From Roseburia sp. (GTDB lineage Bacteria > Bacillota > Clostridia > Lachnospirales > Lachnospiraceae): a DNA stretch of 64,000 nt. Under the pieces are notes generated by a model. It did no database searches. It was not told the origin of the DNA and saw only the letters and a program-made list of their open reading frames with translations. The translations under genes were made by a program, and so were the position numbers. The stretch lies in assembly GCA_023664685.1 (NCBI GenBank), contig JAMPFC010000003.1, positions 20,469 through 84,468 of the forward strand. Reading direction: 5' to 3'. Positions 37,784 to 46,413 of this stretch are shown here, one piece after another (position 1 is the first letter of the stretch; every line of letters starts with the position of its first letter).

Positions 37784-37834
37784 AAAAAAAGAACTACCGA
37801 AGATACAAATTCTCATTTGTCATTCTTCCGTAGT
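37784..37834 (-). terminator. Terminator of the zinc-ribbon TPR gene
   Basis: Minus strand stem ACTACGGAAGA / TCTTCGGTAGT (11 bp, one mismatch) with an inner ACAAAT/ATTTGT helix, followed by TCTTTTTTTG. It isolates the spoIIA operon from upstream transcription. Confidence 0.85.
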
Positions 37835-37859
37835 CCTTTGATTTTTTCTTTCCTGTTTG

Positions 37860-39263
37860 TTACTGTGTCTGGATTCCAAGCTGACGCAGGCGGTTTCTCG
37901 CCTCGGCAGCTCTTGAGGTGGAATCATCCACTTCAATTACCTTTTCATAATACTCCTGTGCTTTTTTCTTCTTGCTTCTCTGGTGATAGACCCTTCCCAT
38001 AAAATACAGCGCATCCTGATTTTCCTCTTCGATGGAAAGTACCTGTTTTAAAAGATTCTCGGCTTCGTCATACTGGCCGGAATTGAACTTGGCTCTTCCG
38101 TCTTCAAAAAGACGCTGCACATCCTGCGGGGTGATCTCCTTAGAAACCATTTTATACAGTTCCTTCGTCTCCTCCGAATCAAAATCACTTTCTTCATAAG
38201 AGCTGACAGTACTGGCAGCAAGAAGCCTGTCCCCATCATTATAATATTTCACCGCCAGAAGAAGCGCTTCATTTCTCTCTGTCTCGCTGGCGTCCTTTGT
38301 CTCATTTTCATCAAGCTTTTTCTGCAGTTCATCTGCTTTTTCCGTAAGGGAATCGTTCTCCTTTTGAAGAGAGGAAATCTGTGCCTCCTTCACGGAAAGC
38401 TCTTGGTTGCTTTCGGTGATATCCGCCGAATTATTTTCGATCTGATTTCCCTCTAAGGTCGGACGGATCAGAACAAAACTCACGATCAGACCGATCATGA
38501 TACCGATAAATACATTGATGACCGGCATCCAGTGGCGTTTTTCCTCTTTATAAGACCCCACTGGCTGAACATTTGCCAGAGGATCTTTTTTTGACTGCTG
38601 CCGGTACGCTTTCACAGAATTTTCCCGGCTGCGCCCGCTATCATCACTGAACTTGTCCCCGATCTCCTGCATATACCGCAACGTCGTCGTATTGTTAAAA
38701 TCGATCCGTCTCGCACGTTTCAGGCACTTCACAGCCTTTGCATAATCTTTTGTACGGATATACAAAAGCGCTAGCAGCTGATGGGCGCGGACAAATTTGG
38801 GATTCAGGCTGATGACCTTTTTCAACTGGATAACAGCAAGATCTTCATTGCCCCCCTTCGCCGCATTCAACGCCGAGTTGTATTTCTTGATCGTCTGGTT
38901 GACCGCATCCAGTGCTGTCTGGTTCTTCTGTATCACCCGGATGTAGGCCTCCGCCCTGTTTTGCTCCGGATTCAGGTGGCGGCTGAAAACCCATTCGCCC
39001 AAAGCCGCTACGGTCTCTCCCATCTCATTATAGATGAGTCCCAGAAGATTTCTGGCATTCATATTGTATTTATCAAATTGCAGACTCTTTTTCAGCACAA
39101 GGATCGCTCCCGAAAGATCACGTACTTTTGCCTTTTCAAGTCCCATATTATAATATGCGTTTGAAATCCGCTTCACATAATGTATGATTTCCAAATCCTG
39201 TCCACAAAATCTGCACACGCTGATCTCATCGCTTATTATCGCATCACATCTCGGACATCTCAT
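37860..39263 (-). CDS. Zinc-ribbon TPR membrane protein
   Basis: A 467-aa protein in four parts. An N-terminal ribbon CPRC...CRFC covers about 3-21. TPR repeats run over about 30-195 (GLEKAKVRDLSGAILVLKKS, ALLYIRTKDYAKAVKCLKRA). A single transmembrane helix lies at about 245-265. After it come a coiled coil (SSLQKENDSLTEKADELQKK, about 290-320) and further TPRs to the end (GRAKFNSGQYDEAENLLKQV). It is probably a membrane scaffold; its partners are unknown. It follows a 47-aa gene from the promoter at 39576-39604 and ends at a strong terminator before spoIIA. Confidence 0.82.
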   Translation of the reverse strand: MRCPRCDAIISDEISVCRFCGQDLEIIHYVKRISNAYYNMGLEKAKVRDLSGAILVLKKSLQFDKYNMNARNLLGLIYNEMGETVAALGEWVFSRHLNPEQNRAEAYIRVIQKNQTALDAVNQTIKKYNSALNAAKGGNEDLAVIQLKKVISLNPKFVRAHQLLALLYIRTKDYAKAVKCLKRARRIDFNNTTTLRYMQEIGDKFSDDSGRSRENSVKAYRQQSKKDPLANVQPVGSYKEEKRHWMPVINVFIGIMIGLIVSFVLIRPTLEGNQIENNSADITESNQELSVKEAQISSLQKENDSLTEKADELQKKLDENETKDASETERNEALLLAVKYYNDGDRLLAASTVSSYEESDFDSEETKELYKMVSKEITPQDVQRLFEDGRAKFNSGQYDEAENLLKQVLSIEEENQDALYFMGRVYHQRSKKKKAQEYYEKVIEVDDSTSRAAEARNRLRQLGIQTQ

Positions 39264-39341
39264 TTACGTTCCTCCAACTATATTTCAACCCACTCTGGTC
39301 TCCTGTATCCCTTTTTATATCCCTTTTTTGTCATCTTCCGG

Positions 39342-39485
39342 TCACACTCCGGATTTGACCTCCGTGATCAGTTCCCGGATAATATCTGTCACATCTGTCA
39401 TATTATAGTTATTGACCACGTCCTCGATCTGTTCTACATCGGGACTCGGCTCATATTTTTCGAGTTCTTCGTCAAAATTGATCAT
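39342..39485 (-). CDS. Small acidic protein, 47 aa
   Basis: ATG at 39485 with AAGGAGG at 6 nt, and TGA at 39342. The product starts MINFDEELEKYEPSPDVEQI and ends with a helix-like DIIRELITEVKSGV. It has no membrane segment or Cys. It lies 78 nt before the TPR gene in the same direction under a shared promoter, so the two may act together. I do not recognise it. Confidence 0.65.
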   Translation of the reverse strand: MINFDEELEKYEPSPDVEQIEDVVNNYNMTDVTDIIRELITEVKSGV

Positions 39486-39575
39486 ACTGTGCCTCCTTAC
39501 CAAAAATCATCATTCAAACCTTTTCATATATCCTTTTATACTAAAATTGATTCCTGTCAAACTGACCTTGCTATC

Positions 39576-39604
39576 ATCATACCTACTTTTATAGAAAAAA
39601 GCAA
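39576..39604 (-). promoter_or_regulatory. Promoter of the 47-aa and TPR genes
   Basis: Minus strand TTGCTT (39599-39604), 17-bp spacer, TATGAT (39576-39581). The -35 overlaps the terminator-like stem at 39594-39624. Confidence 0.7.
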
Positions 39605-39624
39605 GGGGAAAAAAGGCTTTTTTC
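39594..39624 (-). terminator. Stem-loop after the recombinase-like gene
   Basis: Minus strand GAAAAAAGC / GCTTTTTTC (9 bp) about 29 nt past the stop of the gene at 39653. The T-run in the 3' arm fits a weak intrinsic terminator. Confidence 0.55.
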
Positions 39625-39652
39625 ACAAAAGTCATCGCAATTTTTGACAAAA

Positions 39653-40525
39653 CTAAAACTTTATGCTCCTTACGCTTTTGAGTTTCCGGTAAAAGGTCGA
39701 TCGAGACCGGATTCCAAGACGCTTCATCGCTTGGACTTCCGTGATTTTTTTCGTACGGAACTGTTCGGAAACCCTGCGCAGTGTCAGTTCATCGATCACG
39801 ATCGGTTTCCTTCCTCTGTATGCGCCGCGTTTCTTCGCCGCTGACACACCCTTTTCACGCTTTTTTATCTGCAAAAGCCTACTCCGGTAATACTGATGGC
39901 CGAGGATCGCCATCACACTGCTTCGGTTTCTCTCATCGATCACAATGCCCTCTTTCTCGAATACGATTTCAGCCCCCGCGCCAAGAAGTCCCAAAACTCT
40001 CTCTGTGTATACCGTTGGATTTTTTGAGACCGTATCATGGCTTTTTATCATCACCCGGTCGCCATACCGGAGCATCTCAGGAAGGATCGGTTCCTCTCCG
40101 TACCGATAACATCTTCTCCCCGCCCGGTATCTTTCGACCACAAGGTTATCATTCCCATAAAAAAGTCCGGTTCGTATGAGCCACTCAAACCGGTCATAAT
40201 GCCCAAGTCCCACCGACTCCATCAATTCCTGAACGTCCTCCCTGTCCTCCGACGGACTTCTCTCCGTAATAAAGACCGGCTGGACATTGACCCGGTAATA
40301 TACTTTCCGTCGCATTTTCATATCGATACCCGGAATCCCATAAAACACCCCCGCTTGGATTCCATCGATGATATCCCAATATGGCGTAAAAACATACTGA
40401 TACTGTCCGTCTGCAAACGTCTGGTATTCGATCTTTGCCACACTGTATTTTTCCCCATATCTGCCAATCGCTTTGATCACTCCGGCATTTGTATACTCCG
40501 GCATTCCCAAAATCCGCTTCTCCAT
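39653..40525 (-). CDS. HipA-partner domain fused to a catalytically dead serine recombinase
   Basis: A 290-aa protein. Residues about 85-130 (ITERSP...DREDV, GLGHYDRFEWLIRT) resemble the C-terminus of the XRE partner of the first HipA kinase. From about 147 the sequence follows a serine recombinase. YGDRVMIKSHDTVSKN matches the GD..V...LDRLGR strand, and AEIVFEKEGIVID matches the next strand. SRLLQIKKREKGVSAAKKRG matches helix E, and GRKP with a resolvase-type helix-turn-helix (about 238-285) follows. The N-terminal catalytic Ser region is missing and the DRLGR arginines are lost, so it should bind DNA without recombining it. ATG directly follows the TAG of the HipA-like gene. This fits an antitoxin/repressor. 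Confidence 0.75.
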   Translation of the reverse strand: MEKRILGMPEYTNAGVIKAIGRYGEKYSVAKIEYQTFADGQYQYVFTPYWDIIDGIQAGVFYGIPGIDMKMRRKVYYRVNVQPVFITERSPSEDREDVQELMESVGLGHYDRFEWLIRTGLFYGNDNLVVERYRAGRRCYRYGEEPILPEMLRYGDRVMIKSHDTVSKNPTVYTERVLGLLGAGAEIVFEKEGIVIDERNRSSVMAILGHQYYRSRLLQIKKREKGVSAAKKRGAYRGRKPIVIDELTLRRVSEQFRTKKITEVQAMKRLGIRSRSTFYRKLKSVRSIKF

Positions 40526-41377
40526 CTACATCGTCCTCTCAAAAGGTTCCAAAAGCAGTCTTTTGTATCTCTCTTCAATCATCGTAAGTATAAATTGCTT
40601 TTTTATGTCACTCAGTATGTCCATCGCCTGCACGAGAAGATCGAGCATGGCAAAATCCATTTTGCTTATGATCCTCCAAAGCGCCCTGTCGCATTCCCGG
40701 AACCGGTGGCTGGATATGATCTCCAAAAAAGAGCATTCGCGCCTGTCCATCCGGATCTGCGCCGCGCATGGTTCAAAAATCAGCTGCTCCATCTTTTCAC
40801 TGGAATACAATATCTCCCGGCACTGTTCATCCGAAACGATCCCGGGAAACAGACAGGCGTCGTTATTAAATACCGGCGCCAGCTCATATCCCTCTTCTGT
40901 TTTGACAAATCCCCAGCTGTTCTCCCGCCTGTCCGGATTTCCAAGGAGTGCGTCGATGACAAACACATCCCAGAATGTATCCCACATCTCCCTCCGGTGT
41001 TCTGCCTCGCCCAGACTGCGAAAAAATTCCCCTTCGGTCTCACAAGCAGCAGGATGTCCTTTTTCACCTGTATCTGTCATCTGTTCGCGGACATCACAAA
41101 AGGGGATAAACACCTCCCCCTCTGCAACAAAATCCTTCATCAGCACGATCTCTTCTCCCCGGTACATCCCAAGCCACGTATCCTGCACCACACATCCAAG
41201 CAGTCCGAAAATACAGCTTCCGAGATATTCCGACACATGATTATGCATTTTTCCGTCTTTTGTATTTTTCCGAAATTTTATGATATAATCGTTCCCATTG
41301 ATCCGGATTCCTTTTTTCCGCACACTGCCGCCATAATATTTGCAGCTCGGAGGATATCCGGAAAAATCCTCTAACAC
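40526..41377 (-). CDS. HipA-like kinase, module 2, possibly with altered metal site
   Basis: A 283-aa HipA/CtkA-like kinase. The N-terminus DFSGYPPSCKYYGGSVRKKG and DYIIKFRKN look like the nucleotide-binding lobe; VIDALLGNPDRRENSWGFVK carries the catalytic Asp and Asn. The next metal-binding motif reads PVFNNDACLFP where relatives have (F/Y)D.G, so the DFG-type Asp appears to be Asn, which may weaken or abolish activity. Start is GTG at 41377 only 4 nt after valS; the SD (TAGGAT) is weak and close, suggesting coupling to valS. The recombinase-derived gene follows with no gap. Confidence 0.75.
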   Translation of the reverse strand: MLEDFSGYPPSCKYYGGSVRKKGIRINGNDYIIKFRKNTKDGKMHNHVSEYLGSCIFGLLGCVVQDTWLGMYRGEEIVLMKDFVAEGEVFIPFCDVREQMTDTGEKGHPAACETEGEFFRSLGEAEHRREMWDTFWDVFVIDALLGNPDRRENSWGFVKTEEGYELAPVFNNDACLFPGIVSDEQCREILYSSEKMEQLIFEPCAAQIRMDRRECSFLEIISSHRFRECDRALWRIISKMDFAMLDLLVQAMDILSDIKKQFILTMIEERYKRLLLEPFERTM

Positions 41378-41380
41378 ATC

Positions 41381-44050
41381 CTACTGAAGCTGCTCAAGTC
41401 TTGCCTTGACCTGCGCCATCATGCTCTGATATTTCTCCAGTTTTGCCCGCTCTTCCTCAATCTTCTTGGCAGGGGCTTTATTTACAAAATTTGGATTTCC
41501 AAGCATTCCCTCCGAACGCTTTAACTCTCCCATCAGCTTCTTCTCTTCCTTCTGAAGACGCTCGATCTCTTTGGACACATCCACAAGTTCTGCAAATGGC
41601 ATATAAATCGTTCCCCGGTCAATGACAACCGATACCGCATCCTGCTCGATGCCCGACTTGTCACTCTGGATCACTACCTCACTCGCAAACCCAAGCGTCG
41701 CAAAAAATACTCGGTTTGTCTCGAAAATTTCCCTGACGCCGGAATCCTCTGTCACAACGATGACTTTTGCCTTCTTGCTCGGCGGCACGTTCATCTCCCC
41801 GCGCACATTCCGGATTCCTTTCACCGCTTCCTTGATGCGTTCCACCGCTTCCATATCGGCGGCAAAATCAGATACGCTGTCTCCTGTTTTTCCGTCTTTT
41901 GCATGAGTCGGCCACTCGGAAACCATGATAGATACTTCGTCATCCTCCATCAGAGTACAATAAATTTCCTCTGTAATAAATGGCATAAACGGATGCAGAA
42001 GTTTAAGGGCGTCGATCAGCACTGTTTTCAGTGTGTACAGCGCGGCCGCCTTTGTATCATCCTCTTTATTATAAAGACGCGGTTTCACCATCTCGATATA
42101 CCAGTCGCAAAATTCTTCCCAGATAAAATCATAAATCTTTTGTACTGCGATCCCGAGATCAAATGTCTCCATCAAAGCAGTCACATCTCCCGCCAGTTTA
42201 TGGCATTTGGCAAGAATCCATTTATCCGCCTGCAAAAGCTCCTTCTGGGAAACCTCCCGTCCGGAAAGTTCTTCATTCTGCGCAAAATTCATCATGATAA
42301 AACGCGATGCATTCCAGACCTTATTGGCAAAATTCCGGCTCGCCTCGACACGCTCCCAATAAAAACGCATGTCATTTCCCGGTGCATTTCCTGTAACTAA
42401 TGTAAGCCTGAGCGCATCGGCACCGTATTTGTCGATCACCTCTAACGGATCGATCCCGTTTCCAAGGGATTTGCTCATCTTCCTTCCCTGCGAATCTCTC
42501 ACAAGTCCGTGGATCAGTACCGTATCAAACGGAACCTGTCCGGTCTGCTCAATCCCGCTGAACATCATACGCATTACCCAGAACGGAATGATATCATATC
42601 CCGTCACAAGCGTACTCGTCGGATAAAAATATTTCATCTCTTCGGTCTCATCGGGCCAGCCGAGCGTGGAAAATGGCCAGAGTGCCGAACTAAACCATGT
42701 ATCCAGTGTATCCGGATCCTGACGCATCTTCTTCCCACATTTTGGGCAGACTGCTTCGTTCTCTTTCGTAACTACCAATTCCCCGCAGTCGTCACAATAA
42801 AACGCCGGTATCTGATGTCCCCACCAGAGCTGTCTGGAAATACACCAGTCACGGATATTCTCCAGCCAGTGAAAATACGTTTTATTGAAATGTTCCGGCA
42901 CAAATTTTGTCTCGCCATTTTTTACTGCGTCGATCGCCGGGCCGGCAAGCGGTTTCATCTTTACAAACCACTGCTTGCTTACTTTCGGTTCTACGGTCGT
43001 CCCGCAGCGGTAACAGGTGCCTACGTTGTGATCGTGGTCTTCTACCTTCACGAGTACGCCCTCTGCCTCCAGATCTTTCACAATAGCCTCTCTCGCCTCG
43101 TAGCGATCCATCCCCGCATACTTTTCATAGTCCTCCACGATCTTTGCATCATCCGTCATCACATTGATGACCGGAAGATCATGACGCAGTCCCACTTCAA
43201 AATCGTTCGGGTCATGTGCCGGCGTGATCTTTACGACACCTGTCCCAAACTCCATATCCACATAATCGTCTTCGATCAGCGGAATCTCCCTGTGTACGAG
43301 CGGAAGCACAAGCTTCTTCCCCACAAGGTCTTTATATCTCTCATCGTTTGGATTCACCGCAACAGCAGTATCACCAAGAAGCGTCTCTGGACGTGTCGTC
43401 GCAAGATTGATATAACCGCTTCCATCCGCAAACGGATAACGCAAATGCCAAAAATGCCCCTTCTGATCTTCGTACTCCACCTCGGCGTCCGAAATCGACG
43501 TCAGACAGTGCGGACACCAGTTGATGATCCTCTCGCCACGGTAGATCAGGCCCTTATCATAGAGTTTGACAAACACCTCTTTGACTGCTTTATTGCATCC
43601 CTCATCCATCGTGAAACGCTCTCTGTCCCAATCGCAGGAAGACCCCATTTTCTTTAACTGAGATACGATGCGGCCGCCATACTGTTTTTTCCAGTCCCAT
43701 GCCCGCTCAAGAAATTTTTCTCGTCCGATCTCTTCTTTGGTGACGCCTTCTTCCCGCATCGCCTCAACGATCTTTGCCTCTGTAGCGATCGAGGCATGAT
43801 CCGTCCCCGGAAGCCAGAGCGTCTCAAATCCCTGCATCCTCTTAAAACGGATGATGATATCCTGTAATGTATTGTCCAGTGCATGTCCCATATGGAGCTG
43901 CCCTGTGATATTGGGCGGCGGAATTACGATCGTGTATGGTTTTTTGTCGGGATTTACCTCAGCATGAAAATATTTTTTGCTGACCCATTTTGTATAAAGA
44001 CGCTCCTCGATGTCCTTTGGGTTATAATTCTTTTCCAGTTCTTTCTTCAT
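41381..44050 (-). CDS. valS: Valyl-tRNA synthetase
   Basis: A class Ia synthetase of 889 aa charging tRNA-Val. It has the HIGH-type motif PPPNITGQLHMGHAL near residue 50, KMSKSLGNG (KMSKS) near 530, an editing domain with TTRPETLLGDTAV, a CP1 zinc-like CPKCGKK and the C-terminal coiled coil (EIERLQKEEKKLMGELKRSE). ATG at 44050 has GGAGG at 5 nt; the ATG at 44062 is too close to its SD. It has its own promoter and a short leader with a hairpin but no T-box. The HipA-like genes follow in the same unit. Confidence 0.96.
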   Translation of the reverse strand: MKKELEKNYNPKDIEERLYTKWVSKKYFHAEVNPDKKPYTIVIPPPNITGQLHMGHALDNTLQDIIIRFKRMQGFETLWLPGTDHASIATEAKIVEAMREEGVTKEEIGREKFLERAWDWKKQYGGRIVSQLKKMGSSCDWDRERFTMDEGCNKAVKEVFVKLYDKGLIYRGERIINWCPHCLTSISDAEVEYEDQKGHFWHLRYPFADGSGYINLATTRPETLLGDTAVAVNPNDERYKDLVGKKLVLPLVHREIPLIEDDYVDMEFGTGVVKITPAHDPNDFEVGLRHDLPVINVMTDDAKIVEDYEKYAGMDRYEAREAIVKDLEAEGVLVKVEDHDHNVGTCYRCGTTVEPKVSKQWFVKMKPLAGPAIDAVKNGETKFVPEHFNKTYFHWLENIRDWCISRQLWWGHQIPAFYCDDCGELVVTKENEAVCPKCGKKMRQDPDTLDTWFSSALWPFSTLGWPDETEEMKYFYPTSTLVTGYDIIPFWVMRMMFSGIEQTGQVPFDTVLIHGLVRDSQGRKMSKSLGNGIDPLEVIDKYGADALRLTLVTGNAPGNDMRFYWERVEASRNFANKVWNASRFIMMNFAQNEELSGREVSQKELLQADKWILAKCHKLAGDVTALMETFDLGIAVQKIYDFIWEEFCDWYIEMVKPRLYNKEDDTKAAALYTLKTVLIDALKLLHPFMPFITEEIYCTLMEDDEVSIMVSEWPTHAKDGKTGDSVSDFAADMEAVERIKEAVKGIRNVRGEMNVPPSKKAKVIVVTEDSGVREIFETNRVFFATLGFASEVVIQSDKSGIEQDAVSVVIDRGTIYMPFAELVDVSKEIERLQKEEKKLMGELKRSEGMLGNPNFVNKAPAKKIEEERAKLEKYQSMMAQVKARLEQLQ

Positions 44051-44082
44051 CTCTTCCTCCATTTTCCTCTAAAACTATAAAT

Positions 44083-44112
44083 GAGCTTCGGACTGGTATC
44101 AGACCGAAGCTC
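44083..44112 (-). promoter_or_regulatory. Hairpin in the valS leader
   Basis: Arms gagcttcgg (44083-44091) and ccgaagctc (44104-44112), with an inner ctg/cag pair and a gtat loop. It lies about 33 nt before the valS ATG. It lacks a U-tract, so a translational or stability role is more likely than termination. Confidence 0.6.
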
Positions 44113-44147
44113 CGTTCTTCGTCAAAGCATTTTTATTGTTCTTCATT

Positions 44148-44176
44148 ATCATAGATAATTTTTCCCCATCTGTCAA
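44148..44176 (-). promoter_or_regulatory. Promoter of valS
   Basis: Minus strand TTGACA (44171-44176), 17-bp spacer, TATGAT (44148-44153), giving a leader of about 90 nt. Confidence 0.85.
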
Positions 44177-44193
44177 GAGGGGATTCCAAATAA

Positions 44194-44242
44194 ACACGGA
44201 AATCAATTTTGAGTGACTACTGTTCAAAATTGATTTCCGTGT
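44194..44242 (-). terminator. Terminator of the chemoreceptor gene
   Basis: A perfect 19-bp stem, arms 44194-44212 and 44224-44242, with an 11-nt loop, followed on the minus strand by TTTATTT. Confidence 0.85.
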
Positions 44243-44248
44243 GTCGAC

Positions 44249-46327
44249 TTAAAGCGTAAACTTCTTCATCAACGTCTCCATCGCCGCTATGTTATCCACA
44301 CTCTGTCTCACCATCTCGCCCGCATGAAGCGTCGAATCCACAAGCTCATTTGTCTTGTCTGCAATATCCGATACGCCGGACGCCGAATCATTGACAGCCT
44401 GCCCGATCACATTCAGGGATTGGGTGATCTCATCCATTGCCGCTGAAAGGCTAGTCACGGAATCATGGATCGTCTGCATAAACTCTTCAAACGCATTAGC
44501 GTCTTCGTTGTACGCACTGCCTACCTCGCTAAATTCCCGATAATCCTTTAATACCGTATTCTCCAAAAATTCCGTCGAGGTTGCGATACAGGACTGCATG
44601 TTCTTTACCGCTACTTCTACTTCATATACCATTTTCTTAATATCATCCGCAGAAACCTGCGTCTGGCCAGCCAATGCCCCAATCTCCGAAGCCACGACTG
44701 CAAATCCCTTTCCTGCCTCTCCGGCTCTCGCCGCCTCGATCGAAGCATTCAGTGCCAGAAGGTTTGTCTGGGAGGAAATATCGCTGATCGCCTGAATCAG
44801 TTCATGAATCTTAGATACCGCCTCTGCCTGATGAAGAGCGGCATCGGAATTTTCCCTCAGCTCAGCATACATTTTACGCGTCCGCGCATCTGCACCTTCA
44901 GTATACTCTCTCAGCTCTCCGGCACGGGTCTTTACCTCACCGGATACCTGATATCCCTTTTCCGATATCTCATTGATACGTTTTACATTGTCATTCACGC
45001 TTTCCACATTTTGGTGGATCACTTCCATCGTAGAAGCAGATTCTTCCATTCCGGCTGACATTTCCTCCATCGTGGCAGAGTTGTTCTGGCAAAGCTCTCC
45101 GGCACTTTTCATCACCTCTTCTAAAGAGCGCACACTTTCATTTACTACGTCACAGGAATTATGGATCTGTTTGGTCATGCTTCCCAATTCACTACCCATG
45201 ACCACTACTTCTTTGGACATCTTTCCGATTTCATCCTGACGCTTGGCTAGTTTTTCCGTCCGCGCATCCCTCTGAAGATCCAGTTTAGCAATTTTCCCGA
45301 TGATCTCTGTTATATTTTTGATTGGCCCGGCGATCCTTCCGCTGATAACCCAGCCTACGACACCGGATACTAACAGACCGCAGATCAAAAAGATGATCAT
45401 AAGCTTCAAAAGTCCCGAAGATTTTCCGCTGATATCCTGATCGGTCGCTGTAAGTATGTACTTCATCCCATTTCGGAGTGTCTGGTATGCCATCTGCTTG
45501 TTCGTTCCCATATATTCATACGCGGCTACCTGATCTTCTTTTCCGCTGTCCGCCACGACTGCCTCCGCTCCGGAAGCCTTTTCTGACAGGCTGTCACCCA
45601 ACTCATAATCCTTGTGAAATACAATATTATGGTCGGTATCGATCAGGAACGAATAGCCATTGTCATAGATTGTCCCTTCTTCGATCAGCCCCTCGATCGT
45701 AGAAAGGCTGATATCCATTCCGATGATTCCCACCGAGACATCGTCAATATAAACTGGAATCACATAAGAAATCATCGTCACATTGATATTCTGGTTCAGG
45801 TAAGGATTCATCCATGTCGGCTTTTTATTCTCAACCGGAATGTAGTACCACCCTACATGCTCCAAATCGTCCTTTTCATACATACTGAAATCCGTAGGCT
45901 CGATACTTTCAAAACCGTCATCTGTGGAATTTCTCGTATAAAAAATACCCGAAGTCGGCGATGTAAAATCCGGATTATAACGCACATACGCAGTCAGCGC
46001 ACCGTCTGTCTTCTCTGCAAATTTGAGAACTGTTCCCTCGATCTTTTCCGTGTACTCCTCCACATAGGAAGAATCTGTTTGAAATTTATCAAAATCTGTC
46101 AGCTCACTGACCGCAATCTCCGTCAAGGTATCTACGGACTGCTCGATTTTCGATAAAATCCCATCCAGTTCCGTTTTCTTTTCCTCCGACGTCGCAAGCA
46201 TCAGCATCTTAGAATCATCATCTGCCATATCTCCGGAATAAAAATAACTCAATATCCCCAAACTCAGTCCCGTGATGAGCGAGCAGATCGTTGCGATCGT
46301 TGCAATCCTCTTTCTTATCGTAAACAC
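44249..46327 (-). CDS. Methyl-accepting chemotaxis protein with dCache sensor
   Basis: A 692-aa chemoreceptor. Transmembrane helices lie at about 10-30 and 305-327. Between them is a periplasmic-side region of about 270 residues with the double-Cache pattern ([40 protein letters not shown]). HAMP follows, then the signalling hairpin with tip [20 protein letters not shown]. The sensor type often binds amino acids or organic acids, but the ligand is unknown. Start is GTG at 46327, with GGGG about 14 nt upstream. It is the only receptor in the window, though CheW and CheX/CheY are nearby. Confidence 0.92.
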   Translation of the reverse strand: MFTIRKRIATIATICSLITGLSLGILSYFYSGDMADDDSKMLMLATSEEKKTELDGILSKIEQSVDTLTEIAVSELTDFDKFQTDSSYVEEYTEKIEGTVLKFAEKTDGALTAYVRYNPDFTSPTSGIFYTRNSTDDGFESIEPTDFSMYEKDDLEHVGWYYIPVENKKPTWMNPYLNQNINVTMISYVIPVYIDDVSVGIIGMDISLSTIEGLIEEGTIYDNGYSFLIDTDHNIVFHKDYELGDSLSEKASGAEAVVADSGKEDQVAAYEYMGTNKQMAYQTLRNGMKYILTATDQDISGKSSGLLKLMIIFLICGLLVSGVVGWVISGRIAGPIKNITEIIGKIAKLDLQRDARTEKLAKRQDEIGKMSKEVVVMGSELGSMTKQIHNSCDVVNESVRSLEEVMKSAGELCQNNSATMEEMSAGMEESASTMEVIHQNVESVNDNVKRINEISEKGYQVSGEVKTRAGELREYTEGADARTRKMYAELRENSDAALHQAEAVSKIHELIQAISDISSQTNLLALNASIEAARAGEAGKGFAVVASEIGALAGQTQVSADDIKKMVYEVEVAVKNMQSCIATSTEFLENTVLKDYREFSEVGSAYNEDANAFEEFMQTIHDSVTSLSAAMDEITQSLNVIGQAVNDSASGVSDIADKTNELVDSTLHAGEMVRQSVDNIAAMETLMKKFTL

Positions 46328-46413
46328 TTAAAAACCATCCCCTTCTGTATAAATTATACTGCTGGCACGATGCGCCACCGTGCTATCATTAGAATACCAT
46401 TTTTTTGCCCTTA

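Noticed and set aside
40037-43657. Long plus-strand frames opposite the HipA-like and valS genes
   Set aside because: They mirror well-supported minus-strand genes and lack recognisable motifs or ribosome sites.
44051-44192. T-box riboswitch before valS
   Set aside because: The leader is too short and has no AGGGTGG-type T-box sequence or Stem I.
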